Source of the DNA: Streptomyces sp. NBC_00620
GTDB taxonomy: Bacteria > Actinomycetota > Actinomycetes > Streptomycetales > Streptomycetaceae
Direction of reading: 5' to 3'
Length of the DNA: 64,000 bases
Assembly (NCBI RefSeq): GCF_026341825.1
Contig: NZ_JAPENY010000002.1
Location: 1-64,000, forward strand
Shown here: positions 1 to 7,375 of the stretch, piece by piece
Position numbering within the stretch: the first letter of the stretch is position 1
Layout: each line of letters opens with the position of its first letter
Position numbers and translations under genes: made by a program
Notes under the pieces: model-generated
Database searches by the model: none
What the model saw: only the letters and a program-made list of their open reading frames with translations
What the model was told of the DNA's origin: nothing

Positions 1-63
1 CTTGTCCCGCAACTGAGCTTCATGTCGATGCGGACGCGCTCGGTTGGGGTGTTGCCTGCTCGT

Positions 64-858
64 CTATCCGGCGAGGGCGATGTTGTGCAGGCGGGCGATG
101 CCGAGCATGGCGTGGTGAACGCCGTCGCCCTTGAGCCGGCAGTCGCGGAGGATCTTCCAGGTCTTCATGCGGGCGAAGGCGTGTTCAACGCGGGCGCGTA
201 CCTGTTTGTGGGACTTGTTGTGCGCCTGCTTCCAGTCGGGCAGTTGCTCACCCTTGCGACGCCGGTGGGGCATGACCAGGCCGGTTCCCGGGTAGCCGCC
301 GTCGGCGATTGTCATCGTGTTGCCGACGGCTGCTTTGGCACCGGATTCTTCCCATGCCTTGCAGTCGTTGCGGTTGCCGGGAAGCGGCCGGCCGACCACG
401 ACGACCAGACGGCTGTCGGCATCGATGACGACTTGGTTGTTGGTGGAGTAGCGGTAGTTCTTGGACTGTTCGGCCACCGTGTGGTCGCGGGTGGGCACCA
501 GGGTGCCGTCCACGATGAGCACGGTGTCCTTGCGGAACCGCTTGCGGGGCTGGAGCGCGAGCAGAGGCCCGAGGTGGTTGATGACGCGGTCAGCCGCGGA
601 CTTCGAGACGCCGAACAGCGGGGCGAGCTGGCGCATCGTCAAGTTCGTGCGCCAGTACGCCGCGACCAGTAGTACCCGATTCTCCAGCGACAGACCCCAC
701 GGCCGACCTCGCCGTGCAGCGTCAGCACCGGCGCGCCGCAGTGCGGTCACCAACTTGCCCAACTGACGAGGGCTCAGCCCGGTAAACGGCTCTATCCAAG
801 ACGGCTCCGACACCGTGATCACAGCAACCACGCCGCGATCATCGCACTGGACTGGCAT
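64..858 (-). CDS. IS5-family transposase (DDE type)
   Basis: This 264-aa protein has the layout of IS5-family transposases: an N-terminal helix-turn-helix stretch (about residues 60-95, LTMRQLAPLFGVSKSAADRV) followed by a DDE catalytic core. The three acidic residues can be placed at D117 (IVDGT), D186 (IADGGYPG) and E225 (RARVEHAFARMK). The reading frame is intact and the length is normal for the family, so the enzyme could be active. It cuts and rejoins the ends of its own element. It reads toward the window edge, and the 117-aa gene follows upstream on the same strand. Confidence 0.88.
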   Translation of the reverse strand: MPVQCDDRGVVAVITVSEPSWIEPFTGLSPRQLGKLVTALRRAGADAARRGRPWGLSLENRVLLVAAYWRTNLTMRQLAPLFGVSKSAADRVINHLGPLLALQPRKRFRKDTVLIVDGTLVPTRDHTVAEQSKNYRYSTNNQVVIDADSRLVVVVGRPLPGNRNDCKAWEESGAKAAVGNTMTIADGGYPGTGLVMPHRRRKGEQLPDWKQAHNKSHKQVRARVEHAFARMKTWKILRDCRLKGDGVHHAMLGIARLHNIALAG

Positions 859-882
859 GCCCAGTCAGCAAGCCACCTTGCT

Positions 883-1236
883 TCAGTGAAACTCGTGGAC
901 CACCTGGATGCCGCCGACAATGTGGGCGTTGAAGTCCTCCAGCTCCTCAGCCGGAACCCAGAGCTCGAGGATCGTCTGCCCGCCGGCCTGCTGGACGGGA
1001 TACCGACTCAAGAACACCGACTCAACCTCGAATCGGGTGACGAAGCCCGCACCGTCGTGCTTCACGTTCCAGTCCCGCGCAATCTTGATCGCGTAGTCCT
1101 CATTGAGGACCGGGTAGAAGATCGGCTGCTCGGGGAGCCGAGGGGGCCACGCACGCCAGTTCAGATCGCGGACCAAGTCCAGCTCCATGGGGCCGGTGGG
1201 GCGCCACAGGGTCGTCGTTGCTTGCTGGCTGGTCAT
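883..1236 (-). CDS. ADP-ribosylation/crystallin J1-like small protein
   Basis: A 117-aa soluble protein rich in Trp, Pro and charged residues (GWRAWPPRLPEQPIFYPVLN-type core, ending VVHEFH). I recognise it as the small Streptomyces family usually labelled ADP-ribosylation/crystallin J1, whose activity is not established; the label comes from naming history rather than from a visible catalytic motif. It has no signal peptide or membrane segment. It is co-oriented with the IS5 transposase and lies inside the same 15-bp inverted-repeat bracket, so it may be a passenger gene. Its stop codon falls within 30 bp of the transposase start, a junction that could also be an insertion boundary. Confidence 0.6.
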   Translation of the reverse strand: MTSQQATTTLWRPTGPMELDLVRDLNWRAWPPRLPEQPIFYPVLNEDYAIKIARDWNVKHDGAGFVTRFEVESVFLSRYPVQQAGGQTILELWVPAEELEDFNAHIVGGIQVVHEFH

Positions 1237-1374
1237 GTGAATCGCTCTCTAAACCTGGGAAGCCGCTGGTACGGCTGGTTGAGAGACCGGACCCTACCGG
1301 CAACGTGAACTCAGCAGCTACCGAGTTTCCGCACCCGACCACCGCCGTGACCTGCAGTTGCGGGACAAGTCTTA

Positions 1375-2419
1375 CGACCTCGTGCATGGTTGGCCGTGGC
1401 TCGGCCTCGGGTGGCTCGTTGAACTGGGCATGATGGGGGCTGGGGCGCGCGAATTGATCGTGGCGGAGTATCGGATTACTGGGTTGTCGCCGACGGTGAT
1501 CGCTGAACTCGTCGCTGAGATAGGGCCGTTGTGGCACGCACAGCATCAGGTACGTCTGACGGCTCGGCCGCGGCGGCGGGCGGTAGGGGCCGGGGCGAAG
1601 CACAAGTTCGTCTTCATTGACCGACTGCTGGCCACTCTGGTGAGCCTGCGCCATGGCACCACGCATGACGTGTTGGCCTGCTGGTTCGGCGTGGACCGCT
1701 CCACCATCACCCGCGCCGTTAGCGAGGTGCGGCCTCTGCTCGCGCAGCGGGGCTGCACCGTCGCGCCGGACGTCCGGCTGAGTAGTCTCGCCGAGGTCAT
1801 CGAGTTCCTCGGCGCCGGCGGTCGGACCGGGATCATCGACGGCACGGAGATCCGCGTGCGACGCCCGGCCGCTGGCCGCAAGGACCGGGACAAGTTCGTC
1901 TCCGGCAAGACCAAGCAGAACGCCGTGAAGTCCATGGTCCTCACGGACACCGAGGGGCGCGTGTTGTTCTGCAGCCCGGTACGGCCAGGCAGTTGCGCCG
2001 ACATCACCCAGGCCCGGCAGCTGGGACTGGTTGCGGCCCTGGCCGACAGCCCGTTCATAGAGATCCTCGCGGATGCCGGCTACCAGGGCATGGGTGCGCA
2101 GACCGGTGGACGCGTGGTGACACCGCCACATCGCAAGTTCAAGAAGAACGCTCCCGCCTGGTACGAGGAGCGGCACGAACAGCAACGGAAGGCGCACTCT
2201 TCACGGCGCATCCACGTCGAGCACGGCATCGCACACCTCAAGAACTGGCGGGCTCTAGCCCGCCACCTTGGCCGCCGTGAACACATGAGTGACATCGTCC
2301 AAGCCGTCGCCGGTCTGCTCTCACACCAGCAGACCGCCACCCTCGACCACGGCCTTCGAGCGTGAACACCGACAACGCCACACACCTCGACGCGTCACGG
2401 CCAACCGTGCACGAGGTCG
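1375..2419 (+). mobile_element. complete IS5-family insertion sequence, 1045 bp, TTA target duplication
   Basis: Terminal inverted repeats of 24 bp lie at 1375-1398 and 2396-2419. They begin CGACCTCGTGCA and differ at one position. The element is flanked by a direct repeat TTA (1372-1374 and 2420-2422), which fits the TNA or TA target preference of IS5 subgroups. It carries one transposase on the plus strand. The right TTA is the complement of the TAA stop codon of the phosphotransferase gene, so the insertion landed in that stop codon and the duplication restored it. Confidence 0.85.
1430..2365 (+). CDS. IS5-family transposase (DDE_Tnp_4 type)
   Basis: A 311-aa transposase. An N-terminal helix-turn-helix (WFGVDRSTITRAVSEV) precedes a DDE core with IIDGTEIRV, ADAGYQG and VEHGIAHLKNW as the three acidic motifs. 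The frame is open upstream to 1358, but that would place the start inside the left inverted repeat, so the ATG-ATG pair at 1430/1433 is the better start. It is unrelated in detail to the transposase at the left end of the window, so two different IS5 subgroups sit side by side. All catalytic motifs are intact, and the terminal repeats and target duplication are well preserved, which suggests a recent insertion. Confidence 0.88.
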   Translation: MMGAGARELIVAEYRITGLSPTVIAELVAEIGPLWHAQHQVRLTARPRRRAVGAGAKHKFVFIDRLLATLVSLRHGTTHDVLACWFGVDRSTITRAVSEVRPLLAQRGCTVAPDVRLSSLAEVIEFLGAGGRTGIIDGTEIRVRRPAAGRKDRDKFVSGKTKQNAVKSMVLTDTEGRVLFCSPVRPGSCADITQARQLGLVAALADSPFIEILADAGYQGMGAQTGGRVVTPPHRKFKKNAPAWYEERHEQQRKAHSSRRIHVEHGIAHLKNWRALARHLGRREHMSDIVQAVAGLLSHQQTATLDHGLRA

Positions 2420-3232
2420 TTAGAGAGCTTGGGTGCGCCAGTACGTCACCCAGTCATGGGCGTTGCGGGCCATGTGCTTCTTCCAGTCTGCCGAGTCGTG
2501 GCGGGCGATCTCGTCCCATACGCGAGCGTTCGCCTCGGAGAACGCGGCGACCGATGCGTGTGGTGCTGCTGCCCATGACGGGACGTGCTCGCGTGCCCAT
2601 GCGTCCGCGTCCTTGGCTGTGTGGCCGGCTTCCATGAGTCGCAGGATGAGCACTGCGGGGTCGATCCATGCGGCGCCGCGGGTGGGCCATGCCCAGTCGA
2701 TGAGGTGCGCTCGGTCGTTGATGAGCAGGTTGTGCGGGGCGAGGTCGGTGTGCAGCAGGGTGTCGCCGGCGAGCTGCTCGATGCCGGCGGGGCCGGCGTA
2801 CTTGCTCCATCGGTCCTCGGCGATCTTGAGGTCGTTGAGGTTGGGGCACGGGGTGTTCTGGAGTTCGGTCAGTGCCTGGGCGAGCAGCGGTAGGTCGCCT
2901 GAGTCGGGGGAGTAGTCGGCGTGTCGTCCGACGAGGTATTCGTATCCGAGCAGGTCCCATCCGGCGGTCTGGACGCGCCAGAGCAGCCGGGGGCAGGACG
3001 GCGGTAGATAGGGGTTGACTGCGGCTTCACGCTGCTGTGTGCGGGCCTGTGGGTGGTCGAGGGGGATGCCTTTGACGAACTGGGCGGGGCCGGCGGTGTG
3101 GGCCGTGACGGCGATGCCTGAATTTCTACCGCCGGCGACTGTCTCGGCGTGGTGGATGAGGCCGGTCTGTTCCTCCATGGCGCGGCGGGCGTCGAGGGGT
3201 AGGTCGTCCCAGTGGATGCGGTCTACGGGCAT
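2420..3232 (-). CDS. aminoglycoside phosphotransferase/choline-kinase family kinase
   Basis: This 270-aa protein has the kinase signatures of the APH fold: K54 in QFVKG as candidate ATP-binding lysine, the catalytic loop HTDLAPHNLL (D163, N168; HTD replaces the common HGD) and the metal-binding aspartate D179 in LIDWAW. Such enzymes phosphorylate small molecules or peptides with ATP. Substrate cannot be read from sequence. It is the last gene of a minus-strand run that starts with an unknown protein, a radical SAM enzyme and a 66-aa peptide, so it may phosphorylate the modified peptide, act in self-protection, or be an unrelated neighbour. A strong hairpin separates it from the peptide gene. 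Its stop codon TAA is the target site of the adjacent insertion sequence. Confidence 0.8.
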   Translation of the reverse strand: MPVDRIHWDDLPLDARRAMEEQTGLIHHAETVAGGRNSGIAVTAHTAGPAQFVKGIPLDHPQARTQQREAAVNPYLPPSCPRLLWRVQTAGWDLLGYEYLVGRHADYSPDSGDLPLLAQALTELQNTPCPNLNDLKIAEDRWSKYAGPAGIEQLAGDTLLHTDLAPHNLLINDRAHLIDWAWPTRGAAWIDPAVLILRLMEAGHTAKDADAWAREHVPSWAAAPHASVAAFSEANARVWDEIARHDSADWKKHMARNAHDWVTYWRTQAL

Positions 3233-3257
3233 GTGGGGTTCCTGGGGGTGGACGGAC

Positions 3258-3294
3258 GAGCCGCCCCCGACCCTATGACGGGTGGGGGCGGCTC
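3258..3294 (-). terminator. strong hairpin between peptide gene and kinase gene
   Basis: GAGCCGCCCCC pairs perfectly with GGGGGCGGCTC, extended by GACCC/GGGT around a short loop. Read on the minus strand it follows the peptide stop by 16 bases and precedes the kinase start by 25. No T-run follows, so it may be a partial terminator or mRNA stabiliser. Either role would give more peptide message than kinase message, as in many peptide natural-product operons. Confidence 0.6.
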
Positions 3295-3310
3295 GGTGGC
3301 GCGTGTCGAT

Positions 3311-3511
3311 TTAGTACACCTGGTCGTCGCTTGCCGTGCAGGAGCAATCGGCACCTTCGGTGAACTCGCCGATGTTCGTGGTGATCCGGATCTCGTCGTC
3401 AGCGATTGGCCGGGACGTGATCGTGACGGGGAGCGGGCTGGCTGCGGTCGGGCGGGGCATGATCTCGAGTGACACGGGGCTGGTGGTGCGGGGCTCGATG
3501 GCGGTTGCCAT
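3311..3511 (-). CDS. 66-aa candidate RiPP precursor peptide
   Basis: A 66-residue peptide begins MATAIEPRTT and ends DCSCTASDDQVY. It has no signal peptide. The first ~50 residues are polar and leader-like; the only cysteines (C56 and C58) are in the last 11 residues, together with Ser, Thr and a terminal Tyr, which would be typical of a modified core. The ATG is 3 bases beyond the radical SAM stop codon, and the ribosome site GAGGTGA overlaps that stop, so translation is coupled. The position next to a SPASM-type radical SAM enzyme makes it the likely substrate. I do not recognise the peptide as a named class (it is not a lanthipeptide FxLD or FxSxx peptide). The function is inferred from size and context. 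Confidence 0.62.
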   Translation of the reverse strand: MATAIEPRTTSPVSLEIMPRPTAASPLPVTITSRPIADDEIRITTNIGEFTEGADCSCTASDDQVY

Positions 3512-3514
3512 GGG

Positions 3515-4660
3515 TCACCTCACTGGTTCGGGGTCGGGATGCTGGCAGTACATGTTTCGTGGTGCCTTCGCCTCCTGGTAGAGCTTGGCCATGGGGCGGC
3601 AGGTGGTGCAGCCGCCCGGGTTGCCGTCGGTGTCTTTCTGGCCGAACGTGCAGCCGGCGCAGCCTCCGGTGCGAAGTTGTAGGCCGTCGGCGATGCCGCC
3701 GAGGCGTTTGAGTCCCTGGATGCCTTCTTGCATCAAGGCGATGTGGGGGTCGCGGGCGATTTTGCAGATGGACGCGTGGCCGAACGGGTCGGCGTGGAAG
3801 AAGGTGTGTCCCGAGTTGCAGCCGGTGAAGATCTTGCGCGGGCGTAGGTACTTGGCGGCCTGCTCGGGGATGGGTGCTGCGTCGCCGGTGATGGTGGGCG
3901 ACATGTTGGTGAAGACAGAGCACTCGCCGTAGCTCTCGGCGAGGGTCACCATTGCGTCGACCTGGTCGGCGTTGTCGGCTGCGACGATGACGTTCATTCG
4001 CATGCGCAGGCCGGCCTCGCGGGCGGCGTCGAGTCCGCGGGTGAAGCGGTCGAACGCTCCTCGGTTGCCGGTGAAGCCGTCGTACGTCTCTGCGGTCGCG
4101 CCGTAGATGCTCAGGGACAGGTGATGTGGTGGCCGACTGGTGAGCGTCTCCAGGATCTTCGGCTTGTGGAGCTGTGATCCGTTTGTGGAGATGGTCAGCA
4201 TGATGCCGAGGTCGTGGGCGTACGCGTACGCCTCGAGGAACTCGCGGTCGATCAGCGGCTCGCCGCCCGTGATCTGAAGCCAGAGCACGCCGGCGTCACG
4301 CATGATGTTGAGCAGCCGCACCTTGTCGTCCCAGGGCATGCCCTCGAACCGTTTCAACCCGAGGTAGCAGTGCGGACAGTCGTAATCACAGCCTTTGTTG
4401 ATCTCGTAGGACGCGCGGGCCATGCCGTATGGGGAGGGGGCGCGTACGAGGACGGTGTCGCGTAGGGGGCGGTGTGCGGGCAGGTCGAGGGCCCATGCCT
4501 GATGTGCGGCGTCGGCGAGCCACTGCGGCGCGTCATCGTCGGTACTCGCCGCCTTGCTGAGTTCGAGGTACCGAGTGAGCGGGATCTGCACGCCGGTGTC
4601 GTGTCCTGGGCGTAGGACGAGGTACTCGTCGAGGAACGGGCTTGCGATCAGTTGGTGCAT
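3515..4660 (-). CDS. radical SAM/SPASM peptide-modifying enzyme
   Basis: This 381-aa protein carries the radical SAM cluster motif C91-x3-C95-x2-C98 (CDYDCPHC) and the SAM-binding GGEPL near residue 132. The C-terminal third holds seven cysteines (281, 299, 334, 337, 351, 354, 372) in SPASM-like spacing for one or two auxiliary iron-sulfur clusters. SPASM enzymes usually modify ribosomal peptides, for example by thioether or carbon-carbon crosslinks. The N-terminal 80 residues could serve for leader recognition. It is the second gene of a minus-strand operon; the 66-aa peptide gene follows with coupled translation. The exact chemistry cannot be read from sequence. Confidence 0.85.
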   Translation of the reverse strand: MHQLIASPFLDEYLVLRPGHDTGVQIPLTRYLELSKAASTDDDAPQWLADAAHQAWALDLPAHRPLRDTVLVRAPSPYGMARASYEINKGCDYDCPHCYLGLKRFEGMPWDDKVRLLNIMRDAGVLWLQITGGEPLIDREFLEAYAYAHDLGIMLTISTNGSQLHKPKILETLTSRPPHHLSLSIYGATAETYDGFTGNRGAFDRFTRGLDAAREAGLRMRMNVIVAADNADQVDAMVTLAESYGECSVFTNMSPTITGDAAPIPEQAAKYLRPRKIFTGCNSGHTFFHADPFGHASICKIARDPHIALMQEGIQGLKRLGGIADGLQLRTGGCAGCTFGQKDTDGNPGGCTTCRPMAKLYQEAKAPRNMYCQHPDPEPVR

Positions 4661-4675
4661 ACAACCTCCAGCGTC

Positions 4676-5122
4676 TCAATGCGCGGCGGTGCAGGAACGG
4701 GGCGCCGAGTGGACTGGTGCGAGGGGCAGCAGCAGCTCGTCGGGCACGAGGAATCGGTCGAACGGACGGACCGTCCACTCAACCCACGTTCCGTCACTGC
4801 TGATCGAGAATCCGCAGGGTTCGCCGCGGTGCAGTGCGCCCATGGCTTGCAGACAACCGCCGGCGTCGGTCCAGTCCAGCGCGCGGTGTTGTTCGAGAGG
4901 CGGGAGGGTCTGCGCCAACCGCCGTACCGTGACACGGATCTTGCGGACCGCCTCGGCGGGAGTGTCGACGACGTAGCGCTCGGGACACTTTTTGATGTTG
5001 AAGTCTGTTTCGTAGCTGGTGTGCTCACACCAGAATGCGCGTCTCAACTCGACTGCGAGGCGCGGCGCTTGCTGCGGCACTCCCGCCTCACGCTGCTCTA
5101 CCGAGTTGGATGGGGCGCGCAT
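4676..5122 (-). CDS. hypothetical protein, first gene of the radical SAM operon
   Basis: A 148-aa protein of unknown family, MRAPSNSVEQ at the N-terminus. I chose the ATG that has GGAGGG six bases upstream; an in-frame TTG further upstream has no such site. It has no membrane segment and contains five cysteines spread along its length (for example FWCEHTSYETDF, NIKKCPERY, GGCLQAM, GEPCGF, RSCTAAH) plus acidic and aromatic stretches. It ends 15 bases before the radical SAM start, so the two are cotranscribed. A role as partner, leader-binding factor or second tailoring enzyme is possible but is only inferred from position. Confidence 0.55.
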   Translation of the reverse strand: MRAPSNSVEQREAGVPQQAPRLAVELRRAFWCEHTSYETDFNIKKCPERYVVDTPAEAVRKIRVTVRRLAQTLPPLEQHRALDWTDAGGCLQAMGALHRGEPCGFSISSDGTWVEWTVRPFDRFLVPDELLLPLAPVHSAPRSCTAAH

Positions 5123-5297
5123 GTAATGCCCTCCTGCCGCAGTGTCACAGTTGCCCCCTCCCCACCTGAAGGCGTGGTGCAGGGGGGAAGGGGGCAACCC
5201 TCGGGCCTCTCCCCAACAAGTGCAGAGACAGGGAGAGTTACCGCCGTTCCGGGCACGGCCTCGCCGAGGAATCAGCCCGGTGTGGCGACACAGTGGG

Positions 5298-5327
5298 AAG
5301 ATAGCGCGAGCTACAGATCCGTATCAA
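5298..5327 (-). promoter_or_regulatory. predicted sigma-HrdB-like promoter of the radical SAM operon
   Basis: On the minus strand TTGATA and TATCTT are separated by 18 bases, close to the vegetative consensus. Transcription would start near 5290 and give a leader of about 165 bases before the unknown protein gene. The surrounding 100 bases are visibly AT-richer than the genes. Bases 5123-5434 hold no other gene. Confidence 0.5.
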
Positions 5328-5386
5328 CTGTTTGACGTCTAATGGGTGAGACGGCATATGCCGATGATTGATACGGCAGAAATAGG

Positions 5387-5416
5387 CGACCCCCCGCCGA
5401 GAAGGGCAGGGGGTCG
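5387..5416 (-). terminator. hairpin after the DUF397 gene
   Basis: CGACCCCC and GGGGGTCG form an 8-bp stem about 18 bases beyond the DUF397 stop codon. It probably ends transcription of the regulator-DUF397 pair and insulates the radical SAM operon promoter from it. No T-run is present, as is usual in Streptomyces. Confidence 0.5.
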
Positions 5417-5434
5417 GTCGCGCGCGTGGGGGAG

Positions 5435-5635
5435 CTAGAGGAGGTGGTCGAACTCGCTCGCCTTGGCTCCGGCGAGGAACGCCGACAGCTTCGCTCGGGT
5501 GGTCCTGATCACTACGTCGGGGTTGTCGCTCTCGCGTACGAGGATCTCGTCGCCCTGCGTCGCGAGCTCCAGGCAGTTGCCCTCGGAGTCCGTCGAGAAC
5601 GAGGACTTTTGCCACTGAATTTCCACTATTCCCAC
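5435..5635 (-). CDS. DUF397 domain protein
   Basis: A 66-aa acidic protein with the classic DUF397 pattern: WQKSSFSTDSEGNCLELA near the N-terminus, RESDNPDVVI in the middle and a FLAGAKASEFDHLL end. DUF397 proteins occur in many copies in Streptomyces beside DUF5753-type regulators, where they act as their partners in WhiJ-like developmental switches. Here it starts 4 bases after the regulator stop codon, so the two are cotranscribed. It has no membrane segment or signal. Confidence 0.9.
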   Translation of the reverse strand: MGIVEIQWQKSSFSTDSEGNCLELATQGDEILVRESDNPDVVIRTTRAKLSAFLAGAKASEFDHLL

Positions 5636-5639
5636 GCCT

Positions 5640-6491
5640 TCATACTTGTTGTGCTATTTCATAAATAAAGTCGCGTGACTTCACGGCGTCGAGGGCCCTC
5701 TCTTCGGTTCGGTCCAGGACCGCCCGATAGTTGGCGAGGCGCGTCTCTGCGTCGAGGAACGCGGGCCCGTGTGGGGTGTCCGTCTGTACGGTGTCGAGCT
5801 GCGGAACCGGTCCGTACGCATAGAGTGTCGAACTTCCGGCGTTCGGGAAACCGCCGACGGCGAACGGGACCACGCGCACGGTCACGTTGTTCCGATCGGA
5901 CTCCTTCAAGAGGTAGTCGAGCTGCGCGCGGGCGATCTTCCGTCCGCCGAACTCCATCCGCAGTGCTGCCTCATGAATCAAGAACGTGCATGCCGGCGGG
6001 GACGGGCGGTCGAGTACGTCTCGGCGCCTCAGTCGGTGCGAGAGTCGTCGACGGAGGTCCGGGTCACTCAGGGGCGGCACTGCTTCCTCGAACACGGCGC
6101 GAGCGTAGTCCTCCGTCTGGAGCAGGCCGGGCATGTGCATGATCTGCACGGCGCGTAGTGCGGTGGCGTGGTGCTCAAGCTCGGCGAGGTCAAGTGCGCC
6201 GACGGAAAGGTCGCCGCGGTAGTCCTCCCACCAGCCTTTTCCGCGCTCCTCGGCTATGGCGGCGAGCGCCTCGACATATGGAGCGTCGGGGCAACCGTAG
6301 TGTCCGGCCCAAGCGCGGACCCGTTCACCACTCACGCCGAAGCGGCCCGACTCGGTGTTGCTGATGCTGGTTCGATCGGTCCCCAACTGGGCCGCGGCAT
6401 CGACGAGCGTGAGGCCGGCGTGCTCCCGGATCTTTCGCAGTTCAACACCCAATCGGCGCTGACGTGCGGTCGGCGCCTTCCTTGGTGGCAT
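5640..6491 (-). CDS. XRE-family regulator with DUF5753 domain (WhiJ-like)
   Basis: A 283-aa protein. Residues ~10-70 are an XRE helix-turn-helix (LGVELRKIREHAGLTLVDAA, then TDRTSISNTESG); the remaining ~200 residues are the DUF5753 effector domain, with the typical LLQTEDYARAVF, RRRDVL and LLKESDRNNVTVRVVPF motifs. Members such as WhiJ control the onset of sporulation and antibiotic production, and their output is modulated by the cognate DUF397 protein. The gene is paired with DUF397 downstream and divergent from a histidine-kinase-like ATPase, which completes the usual triad. Its last codons are unusually AT-rich (ATT, TTT, ATA). Confidence 0.9.
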   Translation of the reverse strand: MPPRKAPTARQRRLGVELRKIREHAGLTLVDAAAQLGTDRTSISNTESGRFGVSGERVRAWAGHYGCPDAPYVEALAAIAEERGKGWWEDYRGDLSVGALDLAELEHHATALRAVQIMHMPGLLQTEDYARAVFEEAVPPLSDPDLRRRLSHRLRRRDVLDRPSPPACTFLIHEAALRMEFGGRKIARAQLDYLLKESDRNNVTVRVVPFAVGGFPNAGSSTLYAYGPVPQLDTVQTDTPHGPAFLDAETRLANYRAVLDRTEERALDAVKSRDFIYEIAQQV

Positions 6492-6738
6492 CGGCTCCCC
6501 TCCTGTCGGGTCTCAGTGTGACTCGTGCCCTAACGAGGGTCCACCTCGTTCTATGGTTTATCCATTGGGGTACAACTTGTGAGACGCATCCGCTACCGTC
6601 TTCAGCAGCACAGCGCAGCACGCCGGTAAAACCGCAGTGCAGCCGTTGACGCGCGCCCGGCGGGGCTGCTGCGTCGTTCTTGAGGCCGAGCCATGGTGGC
6701 GGGCAGCGCGCGCTACAACCGCGTTGGGAGACGACGAA

Positions 6739-7194
6739 ATGCCTACAGCTTTAGTACGTCCTGCACCACCGGGAACTATCTCCACAACCAGCTATCGCCT
6801 TTCTACGGCGAATGCGGACACCGCCCCCGCCGTACTCCGTGATCTGGTCGGCGCCCTGCTCCGCACGACCGGGCACGAGACGCTCGCAGAATCCGCTCGG
6901 CTCTGCACGAGCGAAGTGGTCACGAACGTCTATCGCCACACGTGCGCGCTACTCGTTCACGTCGAGGTGACCGTCGACGCGCAAGGCGTCACGGTGTATG
7001 TGCACGATGACCAACCGCGCGATCTACCGATGCCCCCCGAGATGAGCGACGGCGAGGGAGGGCTCGGGCTCTACCTCGTCAACGACTTCGCCGAGAGCTG
7101 GGGGACCACCTTCTACGGCGGGTTGATCCCGAAATCAAAGGCCGTATGGTTCCGCCTCGTTGAGGGAGGCAGGGCGACTCATGATCCGGCCTGA
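6739..7194 (+). CDS. histidine-kinase-like ATP-binding protein (anti-sigma/AbaA-OrfA type), TTA codon
   Basis: A 151-aa HATPase_c protein. The N box (CTSEVVTNVYRH), G1 box (VHDDQPRDLP) and G2 box (GGLGLYLVNDF) are all present, and there is no phosphoacceptor or sensor domain, as in RsbW-like anti-sigma factors and the AbaA-OrfA family. The ATG at 6739 has GGGAG nine bases upstream. Codon 5 is TTA, the rare leucine codon decoded by bldA tRNA, so translation should depend on bldA and be restricted to differentiating cultures. It is divergent from the DUF5753 regulator and overlaps the next small gene by 14 bases. Confidence 0.85.
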   Translation: MPTALVRPAPPGTISTTSYRLSTANADTAPAVLRDLVGALLRTTGHETLAESARLCTSEVVTNVYRHTCALLVHVEVTVDAQGVTVYVHDDQPRDLPMPPEMSDGEGGLGLYLVNDFAESWGTTFYGGLIPKSKAVWFRLVEGGRATHDPA

Positions 7195-7375
7195 CACCGT
7201 GCACGTGTCCAAGAGGGAGCGTGCCGACACCTCCGCGGATCTGTGGCTGCACTTCGACATGCGTCTGCTCGTTGAGCTTGCGCCCGAGCTGGCGCGCTCC
7301 CTCGTCTTCGAACTCGCCGATGAGTTGGGTCTGTTCGTTTCTCCCCGCTCAGTTGTTGCGGAGGTCTCGCCGTGA
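7181..7375 (+). CDS. small hypothetical protein
   Basis: A 64-aa protein starting MIRPDTVHVSKRER, with a leucine-rich amphipathic middle (RLLVELAPELARSLVFELAD). The ATG lies inside the end of the ATPase gene with a GAGGGAGG ribosome site, and its stop codon overlaps the GTG of the next gene, so the three genes are translationally coupled. No known domain is recognised. It may bind one of its coupled neighbours, which is inference from the gene order only. Confidence 0.55.
   Translation: MIRPDTVHVSKRERADTSADLWLHFDMRLLVELAPELARSLVFELADELGLFVSPRSVVAEVSP

Larger units (their letters stand above)
1..1370. mobile_element. putative IS5-type unit with a passenger gene, left end cut by the window
   Basis: The first bases of the window (CTTGTCCCGCAACTG, 1-15) recur as an exact reverse complement at 1355-1369. 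Between these arms lie an IS5-family transposase and an unrelated 117-aa gene, both on the minus strand. The pair of arms therefore looks like the terminal inverted repeats of one mobile unit. The left arm starts at base 1, so the true end and any target duplication cannot be seen. The right arm stops 5 bp before the next insertion sequence. An alternative is that the transposase has its own right end near 880-890, where only weak similarity (7 of 8 bases) to 15-22 is visible. Confidence 0.4.
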
